Shown: positions 1-11,224 of the stretch, piece after piece | How the letters are laid out: every line of letters starts with the position of its first letter | Position numbering within the stretch: the stretch's first letter is position 1 | Assembly: GCF_005877055.1 (NCBI RefSeq) | Contig: NZ_CP039424.1 | Location: forward strand, 868,001 to 932,000 | Reading direction: 5' to 3' | DNA: 64,000 bases | Source: Citricoccus sp. SGAir0253 | GTDB lineage: Bacteria; Actinomycetota; Actinomycetes; Actinomycetales; Micrococcaceae | The notes under the pieces: model-generated | What the model was told of the DNA's origin: nothing | The model's database searches: none | The model's input: only the letters and a program-made list of their open reading frames with translations | Position numbers and translations under genes: made by a program

Positions 1-859
1 GGGAGGCGTTCAGCGCGGCGAACATGCGCTCGAAGTAGGCCTGCGGGCGGCCGGTGAACCCGTCCCGGCGGGCGGTCTCCTCGTAGAGCGCCTGCCACGC
101 CGGCAGGTCCGCCGCCGTGCCCTCGGTGACGGTCAGCTCCGAGCGGGTGGACTTGCGGGTCTGCCGGCGGGAGGTGGAGTCCATGCGGGACAGGGCGGCC
201 TCCACGGCCGGGTCGAGGGCGTCCTTGCCGGTGCGCTCGGTGCCGTACAGCTCCGGCTGCAGGGGGATCCGGGCCTGGAACTGGGGCTGGCCGGCCTCGA
301 AGGCGGCGGACTCGGCGGGCGCCCTCCACCCCATCGCCAGCAGCCGCCGGCGCAGGTCCTCGGCCTCCGGGTCCGTCTCGACCGGCTCCAGGTCCGTCAC
401 GCTGCGGTGGCCGCCCGCCGCGAGTGCCTTGCGCACCACGGCACCGTCCCAGCGGCGCTCCACGCCGGGCAGGCCCACGCGGACGAGGAACGCGCCGCGG
501 GAGCGCAGGTACTCCACGAGCGGGGGCAGCACGGCCTCCACGGGGACCGCCGAGCGGTCGAACACCGGACCCTCGGCCACGTAGGCCAGGGAGCGGTTCC
601 GCAGCCCCGGCACGGGCACGGGCAGGCGGCGGAACAGCACGAGCGCGGCGGCGCGCAGGGTCCCGCCGTCGAACAGGCCCACCGACTCGCCGCGCCAGTC
701 GACCTTGACGCGCGGCCACTCGGGGTTCTGCAGGAAGGACGCCAGCGGGTGCTCGGCCAGGAACCGGCCGTGCTCCTCGGTGGTGATGCTGCGGACGGTC
801 AGGGCGCGGGGGGTCTGGACACGGGGGGTCTGGTCGATCTCGGGCACGCCCCTCACCAT
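1..859 (-). CDS. FemX/FemAB-type peptidoglycan aminoacyltransferase (3' end cut by window)
   Basis: The gene reads leftward off the window, leaving about 286 N-terminal residues. The start ATG at 859 opens MVRGVPEIDQ, followed by HPLASFLQNPEW, the typical FemAB opening (substrate-proximal Asn-Pro-x-Trp), and a GNAT-like half ending near LFRRLPVPVPG. Residues SRRQTRKSTRSEL near 245 match the stretch that follows the first GNAT half in FemX/MurM. Family members use aminoacyl-tRNA to build the interpeptide bridge on lipid II at the inner membrane face. It lies back to back (57 nt apart) with an ATP-grasp ligase, suggesting joint work on cross-bridge assembly. No clear Shine-Dalgarno sequence precedes ATG 859. 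The family call is firm; the amino acid added is unknown. Confidence 0.85.
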   Translation of the reverse strand, partial: MVRGVPEIDQTPRVQTPRALTVRSITTEEHGRFLAEHPLASFLQNPEWPRVKVDWRGESVGLFDGGTLRAAALVLFRRLPVPVPGLRNRSLAYVAEGPVFDRSAVPVEAVLPPLVEYLRSRGAFLVRVGLPGVERRWDGAVVRKALAAGGHRSVTDLEPVETDPEAEDLRRRLLAMGWRAPAESAAFEAGQPQFQARIPLQPELYGTERTGKDALDPAVEAALSRMDSTSRRQTRKSTRSELTVTEGTAADLPAWQALYEETARRDGFTGRPQAYFERMFAALNAS

Positions 860-902
860 AGCGTCCGGCCCGGCACGGGCCGGGTGCGCCCCGCCCCGCC
901 GG

Positions 903-908
903 TAGCAT
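903..908 (+). promoter_or_regulatory. -10 box of leaderless ATP-grasp gene
   Basis: TAGCAT matches the actinobacterial TANNNT -10 pattern. It ends 7 nt before ATG 916, so transcription would start at or next to that codon. This spacing decides the start chosen for the ligase. Confidence 0.5.
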
Positions 909-915
909 GAGGGCC

Positions 916-2202
916 ATGATGGTCCCCGCCGAGCAACCCTTCGTCCCCGTGATCACCGGAGGGGACGTGGGGGCGTACTCCCTGGCCCGCGAGTTCCACG
1001 AGGCCTACCGGGTCGTCTCCGCCGTGGTCCCCACCGCCGAGAACCGCAACCTGCGGCACTCCTCCATCCTGCAGGCGTTCCCCGCCGGGCCCATGACCGA
1101 GGAGGGTCCGGTGGTCGAGGCGCTCGTGCGCGTGGCCGGGGAGCTGCTCGCCGCCGGCCCTCGCCGGCCGCTGCTGCTGCTGGCCGGCTACGACCACCTC
1201 GTCCGCTTCGCCGCCCGCCACCGGGCCACGCTCGAGGCGCACGGCTACACGGTGCCGTACCCGGACGAGCGGGCCCTGGACGCGGCGGCGCTGAAGGAGA
1301 ACTTCTACGCGCTGTGCGACCGGCTCGGCGTGCCCTACCCCGGCACGCGGGCCTACGACGCCGGCGCGCACACCCCGGCGGCGCTCGAGGCCTTCGTCGC
1401 GGGGCTGGGGGAGGGGAGCGGGGCGGTCGCCTTCCCCGTCATCCTCAAGGCCGGCGACGGCGGCGCCTGGGCCGACGTCCGCTTCGAGGGCCGGCGCAAG
1501 GTGCACGTGGTCCACGAGGCCGGGGAGCTCGCCACGCTCATCGGGCGCGCGTGCGCCGCGGGCTACCGGGGCTCGCTCATCGTCCAGCGGCTCGTCCCGG
1601 GCCCGGACTCCCAGCTGGGCATCGCCACCTTCTTCCGCGACGGCGCGGGGGACACCCGGCTGGTCTCCTACGGCGAGGTCATCGTCGAGGACCACGCCCC
1701 GGGCACCGAGGGCAACGCCCGGGCGGTGCTCGCCGGCGAGCACCCCACGGTCGCCCGGCAGGGCGCGGCGCTGCTGGACGCCCTCGACTGGCGGGGCTTC
1801 GCCATGTTCGACCTCAAGGTCGACCCGCGCGACGGCGTCGCCCAGTTCCTGGAGATGAACCCCCGGCTGGGGCGCAACCACTACTACCTCACCGCCGCGG
1901 GGGCCAACCCGGCGCGCTACCTGCTGGGGGAGTACCTGCCGGAGTGCGCCGGCGGCGCCCCGGGCGTGCCCGAGGGCACCGTGACGACCACGGGTCCCGT
2001 GCTCACCACGACCATCCCCCTGGCCCTCGTGCGCCGGCATGCCTCGGCCGCCCAGCGCGAGCGGATCCGCGCCGCCGCGCGGGCCGGGCGGATCGTGCGG
2101 CCCTTCGAGTACGCGGCGGACCGGGACCTGCGGCGCCGCGCCGCCCTGCGCGCCGCGGAGCTCGCGAGCGTGCGTGCCTTCCGCCGGTACCCGCCGGCCT
2201 GA
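916..2202 (+). CDS. ATP-grasp carboxylate-amine ligase, probable peptidoglycan bridge/stem ligase
   Basis: The 428-residue product has an ATP-grasp layout: a Rossmann-like N-terminal part with ITGGDVGAYSLAR, a central nucleotide-binding part with FPVILKAGDGGAW (around residues 170-185), and the metal-binding motif FLEMNPRLGRNHYY (around 313-326), whose Glu and Asn would bind Mg. The overall form resembles the D-aspartate ligase (Aslfm) and other amino-acid ligases that join an amine to a carboxylate via acyl phosphate. The divergent FemX neighbour suggests the substrate is a peptidoglycan precursor. Micrococcaceae include A4-alpha walls with D-Asp or Glu in the bridge, and M. luteus carries Gly on D-Glu, so either activity is possible. 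ATG 916 is preferred because a TAGCAT box ends 7 nt upstream; ATGs at 907 and 919 are alternatives. Confidence 0.7.
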   Translation: MMVPAEQPFVPVITGGDVGAYSLAREFHEAYRVVSAVVPTAENRNLRHSSILQAFPAGPMTEEGPVVEALVRVAGELLAAGPRRPLLLLAGYDHLVRFAARHRATLEAHGYTVPYPDERALDAAALKENFYALCDRLGVPYPGTRAYDAGAHTPAALEAFVAGLGEGSGAVAFPVILKAGDGGAWADVRFEGRRKVHVVHEAGELATLIGRACAAGYRGSLIVQRLVPGPDSQLGIATFFRDGAGDTRLVSYGEVIVEDHAPGTEGNARAVLAGEHPTVARQGAALLDALDWRGFAMFDLKVDPRDGVAQFLEMNPRLGRNHYYLTAAGANPARYLLGEYLPECAGGAPGVPEGTVTTTGPVLTTTIPLALVRRHASAAQRERIRAAARAGRIVRPFEYAADRDLRRRAALRAAELASVRAFRRYPPA

Positions 2203-2242
2203 GCGCGCCGCTCCCGATTTCCCGGGCGCTCGCCCCGGGTGG

Positions 2243-2248
2243 TAGTCT
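2243..2248 (+). promoter_or_regulatory. Putative str operon -10 box
   Basis: TAGTCT fits TANNNT and lies about 205 nt upstream of rpsL. It is the only good -10 candidate in the 250-nt gap after the ATP-grasp gene and implies a long transcribed leader. Confidence 0.45.
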
Positions 2249-2264
2249 GGAGCCAATTGTTTTT

Positions 2265-2321
2265 GTGTGGCACGAGGGACACGGTCCGGGCTGCGGGGTT
2301 CTTGCGCAGCGAATGCCACAC
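2265..2321 (+). other. Long-range stem in rpsL leader
   Basis: GTGTGGCA (2265-2272) and TGCCACAC (2314-2321) are perfect 8-nt inverted arms separated by 41 nt. In a transcript from the TAGTCT promoter they would form a stem in the str leader, possibly an autoregulatory or RNA-stability element. This is structure seen by eye; no known leader family was recognised. Confidence 0.4.
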
Positions 2322-2452
2322 TTTTGCACGCCTGCGGTCGTTCAGCTCGAACCCCCGGGTGCGTAAGGAAACGACCACCAAGCAGTCCTGGTTGACGCGG
2401 GCCCGTCCTGTGCGCCCGCCGGACTGGAAGCCAAACGACGGAGAGACCCAGA

Positions 2453-2827
2453 GTGCCTACGATTCAGCAGCTGGTCCGTAAGGGCCGCTCACCGAAGGTC
2501 GTCAAGACCAAGGCCCCTGCCCTGCAGGGGAACCCCATGCGTCGTGGCGTGTGCACCCGCGTGTACACCACGACCCCGAAGAAGCCGAACTCCGCCCTGC
2601 GCAAGGTCGCCCGCGTCCGCCTCAACGGCGGCGTCGAGGTCACCGCGTACATCCCGGGCGAGGGCCACAACCTGCAGGAGCACTCGATCGTGCTCGTGCG
2701 CGGCGGCCGCGTGAAGGACCTCCCGGGTGTCCGCTACAAGATCGTCCGCGGCGCCCTCGACACCCAGGGTGTCAAGGGCCGTGGCCAGGCCCGCAGCCGC
2801 TACGGCGCGAAGAAGGAGAAGAAGTAA
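2453..2827 (+). CDS. rpsL: 30S ribosomal protein S12
   Basis: This 124-residue protein is collinear with bacterial S12 from [11 protein letters not shown] to the basic tail GAKKEKK. S12 sits at the decoding centre. The conserved [13 protein letters not shown] loop and [12 protein letters not shown] loop keep the lysines whose mutation gives streptomycin resistance (K43 and K88 in E. coli numbering), so the allele looks streptomycin sensitive. The start is GTG 2453, with GGAGAG 8 nt upstream. It is the first gene of the str operon, and its stop overlaps the rpsG start (TAATG). Confidence 0.97.
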   Translation: MPTIQQLVRKGRSPKVVKTKAPALQGNPMRRGVCTRVYTTTPKKPNSALRKVARVRLNGGVEVTAYIPGEGHNLQEHSIVLVRGGRVKDLPGVRYKIVRGALDTQGVKGRGQARSRYGAKKEKK

Positions 2828-3297
2828 TGCCTCGTAAGGGCCCCGCGCCGAAGCGCCCCCTCGTCGTCGACCCCGTCTACGGGTCCCCGCTGGTCACCCA
2901 GCTGATCAACAAGGTGCTGGTGGACGGCAAGAAGTCCACCGCCGAGCACATCGTCTACGGCGCCCTCGAGGGCACCCGTGACAAGAGCGGTGCCGATCCG
3001 GTGGCCACCCTCAAGAAGGCCATGGACAACGTCCGCCCGGCCCTCGAGGTGAAGTCCCGCCGCGTCGGCGGCGCCACCTACCAGGTCCCGGTCGAGGTCA
3101 AGCCGGGCCGCGCGACCGCCCTGGCGCTGCGCTGGCTCGTGGGCTACTCCAAGGCCCGTCGCGAGAAGACGATGACCGAGCGTCTCATGAACGAGATCCT
3201 CGACGCCTCGAACGGCCTGGGTGCCGCGGTCAAGCGCCGCGAGGACACCCACAAGATGGCCGAGTCGAACAAGGCCTTCGCCCACTACCGCTGGTGA
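2827..3297 (+). CDS. rpsG: 30S ribosomal protein S7
   Basis: The 156-residue product begins [11 protein letters not shown] and ends AFAHYRW, the usual length and ends of bacterial S7, the primary binder of the 3' major domain of 16S rRNA. ATG 2827 shares one base with the rpsL stop, implying translational coupling. An in-frame open stretch extends upstream into rpsL, but its translation is the out-of-frame shadow of S12, so the overlapping ATG is the real start. Confidence 0.97.
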   Translation: MPRKGPAPKRPLVVDPVYGSPLVTQLINKVLVDGKKSTAEHIVYGALEGTRDKSGADPVATLKKAMDNVRPALEVKSRRVGGATYQVPVEVKPGRATALALRWLVGYSKARREKTMTERLMNEILDASNGLGAAVKRREDTHKMAESNKAFAHYRW

Positions 3298-3389
3298 GCC
3301 ACGAGCGCCCGGGAGCCGGATGACCGGTTCCCGGGCGCCGTGCCGCCCAGCAGTACCGGACCCACACACCAAACCCCAAGGGAGACACC

Positions 3390-5504
3390 GTGGCACAGGA
3401 CGTGCTGACCGACCTCACCAAGGTCCGCAACATCGGCATCATGGCGCACATCGATGCCGGCAAGACCACCACCACCGAGCGCATCCTCTTCTACACGGGC
3501 GTCAACCACAAGCTGGGCGAGACCCATGACGGCGCCTCCACCACCGACTGGATGGAGCAGGAGAAGGAACGCGGCATCACCATCACCTCCGCCGCGGTGA
3601 CCTGCTTCTGGAACAACAACCAGATCAACATCATCGACACCCCGGGCCACGTCGACTTCACCGTCGAGGTGGAGCGCTCCCTGCGCGTGCTCGATGGCGC
3701 CGTCGCCGTCTTCGACGGCAAGGAGGGCGTGGAGCCGCAGTCCGAGACCGTGTGGCGGCAGGCCGACAAGTACAACGTCCCCCGCATCTGCTTCGTCAAC
3801 AAGATGGACAAGCTGGGCGCGGACTTCTACTTCACCGTGGACACCATCATCAACCGCCTGGGCGCCAAGCCGCTGGTGATGCAGCTGCCGATCGGCTCCG
3901 AGAACGACTTCGTCGGCGTCGTGGACCTGCTGACCATGAAGGCCTTCGTGTGGGAGGGCGACGCCAAGGGCGACGTCACCATGGGCGCCGCCTACCAGAC
4001 CCAGGAGATCCCGGCCGACCTGCAGGACAAGGCCGAGGAGTACCGGACCGCCCTCATCGAGGCCGTGGCCGAGACCTCCGAGGAGCTCATGGAGAAGTAC
4101 CTCGAGGGCGAGGAGCTCACGACCGAGGAGATCCAGGCCGGCGTGCGCCAGCTGACGATCAACGCCGAGGCCTACCCGGTCTTCTGCGGCTCCGCGTTCA
4201 AGAACCGCGGCGTGCAGCCGATGCTGGATGCCGTCGTGGCCTACCTGCCCTCCCCGTCCGACGCCGGCGCCATCAAGGGCCACGCCGTGGGCGACGAGGA
4301 GCAGGAGATGACGCGCGAGCCGTCCAAGGACGCGCCGTTCTCCGCCCTGGCCTTCAAGATCGCGGCCCACCCGTTCTTCGGCCAGCTCACCTACGTGCGC
4401 GTGTACTCCGGCAAGATGGCCGCGGGCTCCCCGGTGCAGAACACCACCAAGGGCAAGAAGGAGCGCATCGGCAAGCTGTTCCAGATGCACGCCAACAAGG
4501 AGAACCCGGTCGACGAGATGACCGCCGGGCACATCTACGCCGTCGTGGGCCTGAAGGACACCACTACCGGTGACACCCTGTGCGACCCGTCCGCCCCGAT
4601 CATCCTCGAGTCGATGACCTTCCCGGAGCCCGTGATCTCCGTGGCCGTCGAGCCGAAGACCAAGGGCGACCAGGAGAAGCTCTCCACCGCCATCCAGAAG
4701 CTCTCCGCCGAGGACCCCACGTTCACCGTGAACCTCGACGAGGAGACCGGCCAGACCGTCATCGGCGGCATGGGCGAGCTGCACCTGGACATCCTGGTGG
4801 ACCGCATGAAGCGCGAGTTCAAGGTCGAGGCCAACGTGGGCAAGCCGCAGGTGGCCTACCGCGAGACCATCAAGAAGAAGGTCGAGAAGGTCGACTACAC
4901 GCACAAGAAGCAGACCGGTGGTTCCGGCCAGTTCGCCAAGGTGCAGGTGTCCTTCGAGCCCCTCGACACCGCCGAGGGCGAGATGTACGAGTTCGAGAAC
5001 GCCGTCACCGGCGGCCGCATCCCGCGCGAGTACATCCCGTCGGTGGACGCCGGGATCCAGGACGCCATGCAGTTCGGCGTCCTGGCCGGGTACCCGATGG
5101 TGGGCGTCAAGGCGACCCTGCTCGACGGTGCCTACCACGACGTCGACTCCTCCGAGATGGCGTTCAAGATCGCCGGCTCGATGGTCTTCAAGGAGGGCAT
5201 CCGCAAGGCCAACCCGGTCCTGCTCGAGCCCCTCATGGCCGTCGAGGTCCGCACCCCGGAGGAGTACATGGGCGACGTCATCGGCGACCTGAACTCCCGC
5301 CGTGGCCAGATCCAGTCCATGGAGGACGCCCAGGGCGTCAAGGTCATCAAGGCCGGCGTGCCGCTGTCCGAGATGTTCGGCTACATCGGCGACCTGCGGT
5401 CCAAGACCCAGGGCCGCGCCGTGTACTCCATGACGTTCGACTCCTACGCCGAGGTCCCGAAGGCCGTGGCCGACGAGATCATCCAGAAGAACAGCGGCGA
5501 GTGA
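3390..5504 (+). CDS. fusA: Elongation factor G
   Basis: This 704-residue translocase GTPase carries G1 AHIDAGKTT, the switch II motif DTPGH and G4 NKMD in the N-terminal G domain. It is followed by domain II, the domain III motif [10 protein letters not shown] and the domain IV tip region [11 protein letters not shown]. It drives mRNA-tRNA movement on the ribosome after peptide transfer. The start is GTG 3390 behind AAGGGAGA. Length and motifs are canonical, with no sign of a truncated paralogue. It lies 92 nt after rpsG within the str operon. Confidence 0.98.
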   Translation: MAQDVLTDLTKVRNIGIMAHIDAGKTTTTERILFYTGVNHKLGETHDGASTTDWMEQEKERGITITSAAVTCFWNNNQINIIDTPGHVDFTVEVERSLRVLDGAVAVFDGKEGVEPQSETVWRQADKYNVPRICFVNKMDKLGADFYFTVDTIINRLGAKPLVMQLPIGSENDFVGVVDLLTMKAFVWEGDAKGDVTMGAAYQTQEIPADLQDKAEEYRTALIEAVAETSEELMEKYLEGEELTTEEIQAGVRQLTINAEAYPVFCGSAFKNRGVQPMLDAVVAYLPSPSDAGAIKGHAVGDEEQEMTREPSKDAPFSALAFKIAAHPFFGQLTYVRVYSGKMAAGSPVQNTTKGKKERIGKLFQMHANKENPVDEMTAGHIYAVVGLKDTTTGDTLCDPSAPIILESMTFPEPVISVAVEPKTKGDQEKLSTAIQKLSAEDPTFTVNLDEETGQTVIGGMGELHLDILVDRMKREFKVEANVGKPQVAYRETIKKKVEKVDYTHKKQTGGSGQFAKVQVSFEPLDTAEGEMYEFENAVTGGRIPREYIPSVDAGIQDAMQFGVLAGYPMVGVKATLLDGAYHDVDSSEMAFKIAGSMVFKEGIRKANPVLLEPLMAVEVRTPEEYMGDVIGDLNSRRGQIQSMEDAQGVKVIKAGVPLSEMFGYIGDLRSKTQGRAVYSMTFDSYAEVPKAVADEIIQKNSGE

Positions 5505-5525
5505 GCCCCGTTCTCTAGCAATTCT

Positions 5526-5576
5526 TGTCCGGACCGGACGGCGGGGCCCGCGAGGGTCCCGCCGCCGGACCGGACA
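5526..5576 (+). terminator. Hairpin between fusA and tuf
   Basis: TGTCCGG...CGGCGGG and CCCGCCG...CCGGACA form a long GC-rich imperfect hairpin directly after fusA. It lacks a U tract, as is common in actinobacteria. It probably attenuates read-through, leaving tuf largely on its own promoter. Confidence 0.6.
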
Positions 5577-5715
5577 GGTGGGCCGGCCGCACTCCGGAGG
5601 CCGGAACCACCACAGGACGGAAGGTCCGGTCCGCGGAACAGGCGGTCCGGGTGGCCTGTTCCAGGACCGGTCCTGACGCAAGCCGGAGGATTTATCACCA
5701 GCAGCCAGATCGAAG

Positions 5716-5721
5716 TAGACT
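5716..5721 (+). promoter_or_regulatory. Putative tuf -10 box
   Basis: TAGACT at 5716-5721 fits TANNNT, and TTTATC at 5691-5696 is a weak -35. A promoter here would give tuf an independent leader of about 60 nt, in line with its high expression. Confidence 0.5.
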
Positions 5722-5789
5722 TTCCCAAGTTGTCAGCACGCCACCGCGGCTGAGAAGTCTCTTCAGATGAACAGTTCTAGGAGGAACCT

Positions 5790-6980
<1,191 letters not shown>

Positions 6981-7000
6981 TCTAGGGCGCTGACAACGAG

Positions 7001-7036
7001 ACGACCCCCCTCCGGCCCCGGCCGGAGGGGGGTCGT
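7001..7036 (+). terminator. Terminator after tuf
   Basis: ACGACCCCCCTCCGGC and GCCGGAGGGGGGTCGT are perfect 16-bp arms around a CCCC loop, 20 nt after the tuf stop. There is no U run. It closes the str operon. Confidence 0.85.
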
Positions 7037-7047
7037 CCCGTTCCCGG

Positions 7048-7053
7048 TAGACT
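7048..7053 (+). promoter_or_regulatory. -10 box of leaderless small gene
   Basis: TAGACT ends exactly 7 nt before ATG 7061, directly behind the tuf terminator. The spacing predicts a leaderless transcript. Confidence 0.6.
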
Positions 7054-7060
7054 GGGGGCC

Positions 7061-7201
7061 ATGGAGTTCCTCATCGCCCTCGTGATCGGCCTGGCGGTGC
7101 TCGGCGCCGTCGTGGCCGGCGTGCTCAAGGCGCGCCGCACCTTCGCCCCCGAGCTCGAGCGCGCCCGGCGCATCCGCCGCGCCAACGGCCGGGACCGCTG
7201 A
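7061..7201 (+). CDS. Small single-pass membrane protein, 46 aa
   Basis: The 46-residue product starts MEFLIALVIGLAVLGAVVAG, one transmembrane helix at about residues 2-22. It is followed by a basic and acidic helix rich in Arg (LERARRIRRANGRDR). No function is recognised. The gene is supported by its own TAGACT box 7 nt upstream, a preceding terminator, and tight spacing (3 nt) to the next membrane-protein gene, with which it is probably co-transcribed. Confidence 0.65.
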   Translation: MEFLIALVIGLAVLGAVVAGVLKARRTFAPELERARRIRRANGRDR

Positions 7202-7204
7202 CCC

Positions 7205-7744
7205 GTGACGCAGGCCGACACCCGCCCCGGACCCGCCACCGCCTCCACCCGCCGCCCCGCCGGCACCCCGCTGCCCGGACCGCGCGCCCTGTTCCGTGCC
7301 GCGGCGACGGCCGAGATGGGCACGTGGGCGCTGCTGCTGACCGCGATGGTCCTGAAGTACTCCGGCACCACCGAGGCCCTGATGCCGCTCGCCGGCGGCC
7401 TGCACGGCTTCGTCTTCCTGTGCTACGCGCTCGTCGCGGCCGCGGTGGGCACCGACCAGCGCTGGGGCACGGCCCGGCGCGCCGCCGCCGTCGCGCTGGC
7501 CGTGGTGCCCTTCGCCACGGTGCCCCTCGAGCGCCGACTCGACCGCCGCGGGGCCCTGGGTCCGCAGTGGCGGCTGGCCGCCACCGCCGGCCGGCCGGCC
7601 GGCACCCCGCGGGGGCCGGCCGAGCGGGTCCTGGCCTGGGTGCTGCGGCACGTGCTGCTGGCCGCCGTCCTCGCGGTCGCCGCCGTCGTCCTCGTCTTCC
7701 TCGCGCTGCTCGCCGCCGGCCCGCCGGGGGAGTGGCTGGGCTGA
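7205..7744 (+). CDS. DUF3817-family integral membrane protein
   Basis: This 179-residue membrane protein contains FRAAATAEMGTWALLLTAM, then LKYSGTTEALMPLAGGLHGF, then LATVPLER-type segments. These are the marks of the DUF3817 family found across Actinobacteria next to diverse housekeeping genes. About three to four transmembrane helices are visible, the last near residues 145-170. The start is GTG 7205, 3 nt after the small upstream gene. The N terminus to about residue 30 is Pro/Arg-rich and probably cytoplasmic. No biochemical role is known for the family. Confidence 0.75.
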   Translation: MTQADTRPGPATASTRRPAGTPLPGPRALFRAAATAEMGTWALLLTAMVLKYSGTTEALMPLAGGLHGFVFLCYALVAAAVGTDQRWGTARRAAAVALAVVPFATVPLERRLDRRGALGPQWRLAATAGRPAGTPRGPAERVLAWVLRHVLLAAVLAVAAVVLVFLALLAAGPPGEWLG

Positions 7745-8069
7745 ATTCGCGCGTTCGCGGCTGATCTGTCATACTGGATCAGTTGCTCAAGCGCATGGGT
7801 GCGCGTGGGGCCGTTTCCGGCACCGCCGCCCGTGACCAAACACAACACCAATCCCCACACTGGATCGGCGGTCCGGTGCGCCTGCCCGCGATTGCGGAGC
7901 AAGTCACGACACGCCCGACCGCGTGGGTCGATGCCCCGGCAGGGCGAGGAACCCGGAGGACTCCGGATTCGGCCTGCGCGGGTGAAGAGAAGAAGCGCGG
8001 GACCGGCACGCCGGCCCCGTCGCACACAGGGACAGGTACGGACAACAAGTACGAAAGAGGCATGACGCC
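7745..8069 (+). promoter_or_regulatory. S10 operon promoter and leader region
   Basis: This gene-free stretch of 325 nt precedes rpsJ. CATACT at 7770-7775 is the likely -10 box. It lies inside an inverted repeat, CTGATC (7761-7766) / GATCAG (7777-7782). A related sequence, CACACTGGATCGG (7856-7868), resembles the -10 region CATACTGGATCAG (7770-7782). Within the leader, CCGGAG-GA-CTCCGG (7953-7966) is a tight dyad. An S10-type leader controlled by L4 is possible but not recognisable here. Confidence 0.5.
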
Positions 8070-8378
8070 ATGGCGGGACAGAAAATCCGCATCCGGCTGA
8101 AGTCGTATGACCACGAGGTCATCGACACTTCGGCTCGGAAGATCGTCGACACGGTCACGCGCGCAGGCGCAACGGTGGTGGGCCCGGTGCCGCTGCCCAC
8201 CGAGAAGAACGTGTACGTCGTGATCCGCTCTCCCCACAAGTACAAGGACAGCCGCGAGCACTTCGAGATGCGCACGCACAAGCGGCTCATCGACATCATC
8301 GACCCGACGCCGAAGGCCGTGGACTCGCTCATGCGCCTCGACCTGCCGGCGGACGTCAACATCGAGATCAAGCTCTGA
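8070..8378 (+). CDS. rpsJ: 30S ribosomal protein S10
   Basis: The 102-residue S10 runs from [19 protein letters not shown] to NIEIKL, full length for the family. S10 belongs to the 30S head and also pairs with NusB in antitermination. It opens the S10 operon, with the ATG preceded by GAAAGAGGC. The tip residues [14 protein letters not shown] are intact. Confidence 0.97.
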   Translation: MAGQKIRIRLKSYDHEVIDTSARKIVDTVTRAGATVVGPVPLPTEKNVYVVIRSPHKYKDSREHFEMRTHKRLIDIIDPTPKAVDSLMRLDLPADVNIEIKL

Positions 8379-8398
8379 GAGGGAGGTGCTGAGAAACT

Positions 8399-9049
8399 AT
8401 GACCATCACCCGTAATGTCAAGGGCCTGCTGGGCACGAAGCTCGGCATGACCCAGGTGTGGGATGCCGACAACAAGCTCATCCCCGTCACCGTCGTGCAA
8501 GCCGAACCCAACGTCGTCACCCAGCTGCGCTCCGCCGAGGCCGACGGCTACACCGCCGTCCAGATCGCCTACGGCCAGATCGACCCGCGCAAGGTCACCA
8601 AGCCGCTCGCCGGCCACTTCGAGAAGGCCGGGGTCACCCCGCGCCGCCACGTGGTCGAGCTGCGCACCGCCGACTCCGCCGACTACACCCTGGGCCAGGA
8701 CGTCACCGTCGAGGTCTTCGAGGCCGGCCAGAAGGTCGACGTCGTCGGCAACACCAAGGGCAAGGGCTTCGCCGGTGCCATGAAGCGCCACGGCTTCTCC
8801 GGCGTCGGCGCCTCCCACGGTGCCCACAAGAACCACCGCAAGCCGGGCTCGGTCGGCGGTGCCTCCACCCCGGGCCGCGTCTTCAAGGGCCAGCGCCTGC
8901 CGGGCCGGATGGGCAACGTCCGCCAGACCACCCAGAACCTCACCCTCCACGGCGTCGACGTGGAGAAGAACCTGCTGCTCATCAAGGGCGCCGTCCCCGG
9001 CCCCCGCGGACAGGTCGTCCTGGTTCGCACCGCAGTGAAGGGAGCATGA
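8399..9049 (+). CDS. rplC: 50S ribosomal protein L3
   Basis: This 216-residue L3 starts [20 protein letters not shown]. It carries the long internal loop [20 protein letters not shown] that reaches towards the peptidyl-transferase centre. An RBS, GGGAGG, lies at 8380-8385. It lies 20 nt after rpsJ. The C terminus overlaps the possible upstream start of rplD. Confidence 0.97.
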   Translation: MTITRNVKGLLGTKLGMTQVWDADNKLIPVTVVQAEPNVVTQLRSAEADGYTAVQIAYGQIDPRKVTKPLAGHFEKAGVTPRRHVVELRTADSADYTLGQDVTVEVFEAGQKVDVVGNTKGKGFAGAMKRHGFSGVGASHGAHKNHRKPGSVGGASTPGRVFKGQRLPGRMGNVRQTTQNLTLHGVDVEKNLLLIKGAVPGPRGQVVLVRTAVKGA

Positions 9050-9054
9050 GCTTC

Positions 9055-9705
9055 ATGGCCACGAACTCTGAAGCCAAGGTCGTCTCCGTCGATCTCCCCG
9101 CCGAGATCTTCGACGTCCAGTCCAACGTGCCGCTGATGCACCAGGTCGTGGTGGCCCAGCTGGCCGCCGCCCGCCAGGGCACCCACAAGGTCAAGCGCCG
9201 GGGCGAGGTGTCCGGTGCCGGCCGCAAGCCGTTCAAGCAGAAGGGCACCGGCCGCGCCCGCCAGGGCTCCATCCGCGCCCCGCACATGACCGGTGGTGGC
9301 GTGGTCCACGGCCCCGAGCCGCGTGACTACTCCCAGCGCACCCCCAAGAAGATGAAGGCCGCCGCCCTGCGCGGTGCCCTGTCCGACCGTGCCCGCAACG
9401 GCCGCGTCCACGTGATCGAGGAGCTGGTCTCGGCCGGCACCCCGTCCACGAAGGCCGCCAAGTCCGCCCTGGCCTCGCTGACGGCCGGCCGCAAGAACGC
9501 CCTCGTGGTCATCGACCGCGCGGACGACGCCGCGGCCCTGTCCGCCCGCAACCTGGAGTCGGTGCACACCCTGTACTTCGACCAGCTGAACACCTACGAC
9601 GTCCTGGTCAGCGACGACGTGGTCTTCACCAAGGCTGCCTTCGAGGGCTTCGTCCAGGCGGCGTCCGCGGCGAAGGCCGGCGCACAGAAGGAGGATGCCC
9701 AGTGA
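9055..9705 (+). CDS. rplD: 50S ribosomal protein L4
   Basis: The product is 216 residues from ATG 9055 ([19 protein letters not shown]). The extended loop [17 protein letters not shown] lines the exit tunnel. ATG 9046 is in frame (MSFMATNS) and would overlap the rplC stop, but GGAG at 9041-9044 sits too close to it and better fits ATG 9055. L4 commonly autoregulates the S10 operon in other bacteria; nothing here proves that. Confidence 0.95.
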   Translation: MATNSEAKVVSVDLPAEIFDVQSNVPLMHQVVVAQLAAARQGTHKVKRRGEVSGAGRKPFKQKGTGRARQGSIRAPHMTGGGVVHGPEPRDYSQRTPKKMKAAALRGALSDRARNGRVHVIEELVSAGTPSTKAAKSALASLTAGRKNALVVIDRADDAAALSARNLESVHTLYFDQLNTYDVLVSDDVVFTKAAFEGFVQAASAAKAGAQKEDAQ

Positions 9706-10007
9706 GCGGCTCCATCAACAAGAACCCCCGCGACGTGGTCATCGCCCCGGTCGTGTCGGAGAAGAGCTACGGCCTGATCGACGAGGGTAAGTACACCTTC
9801 CTGGTCGACCCGCGCTCGAACAAGACCGAGATCAAGCAGGCGGTGGAGGCCATCTTCTCCGTCAAGGTTGACTCGATCAACACCCTTAACCGTGCCGGCA
9901 AGCGCAAGCGCACCAAGTTCGGTTGGGGCTCCCGCAAGAGCACCAAGCGCGCGGTCGTGACGCTCAAGGAAGGCACGATCGACATCTTCGGAGGTCCGCT
10001 CGCCTGA
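9702..10007 (+). CDS. rplW: 50S ribosomal protein L23
   Basis: The 101-residue L23 has [20 protein letters not shown] at the front and [15 protein letters not shown]-like basic strands behind. It sits at the tunnel exit and is the docking site for SRP and trigger factor. GTG 9702 overlaps the rplD stop by four bases, implying coupled translation. Confidence 0.97.
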   Translation: MSGSINKNPRDVVIAPVVSEKSYGLIDEGKYTFLVDPRSNKTEIKQAVEAIFSVKVDSINTLNRAGKRKRTKFGWGSRKSTKRAVVTLKEGTIDIFGGPLA

Positions 10008-10044
10008 CGGCGCGGCGGAGACCACTTAATCGAGGAACTGACAC

Positions 10045-10884
<840 letters not shown>

Positions 10885-10896
10885 GAGCCTGGAGAC

Positions 10897-11178
10897 ATGC
10901 CACGCAGCCTGAAGAAGGGCCCCTTCGTTGATCAGCACCTCTACCTCAAGGTGGACGCTGAGAACGAAAAGGGCACCAAGAACGTCATCAAGACCTGGTC
11001 CCGCCGGTCCATGATCATCCCCGACATGCTCGGGCACACGATCGCGGTGCACGACGGTCGCAAGCACGTCCCGGTGTTCATCACCGAGTCGATGGTCGGG
11101 CACAAGCTCGGCGAGTTTGCCCCCACGCGCACGTTCCGCGGCCACGTGAAGGACGACCGGAAGGGCAAGCGCCGCTGA
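10897..11178 (+). CDS. rpsS: 30S ribosomal protein S19
   Basis: This 93-residue S19 ([15 protein letters not shown] to KDDRKGKRR) is a canonical 30S head protein that contacts S13 and the A-site finger. TAGGAGCC lies at 10882-10889, and the gene begins 12 nt after rplB. Confidence 0.97.
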   Translation: MPRSLKKGPFVDQHLYLKVDAENEKGTKNVIKTWSRRSMIIPDMLGHTIAVHDGRKHVPVFITESMVGHKLGEFAPTRTFRGHVKDDRKGKRR

Positions 11179-11224
11179 TCGCGGTGACTGCCCCGCCGAC
11201 AGAGAATTCGAAAGAAGGAAAGCA

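Noticed and set aside
2551-2826. Upstream extension of rpsG into rpsL
   Set aside because: It is an out-of-frame shadow of S12; the overlapping ATG 2827 gives a normal-length S7.
3285-5681. 798-residue open frame on the minus strand across fusA
   Set aside because: It mirrors the fusA codon pattern (strong GC3), has His/Leu/Val-biased translation without domains, and fusA is certain.
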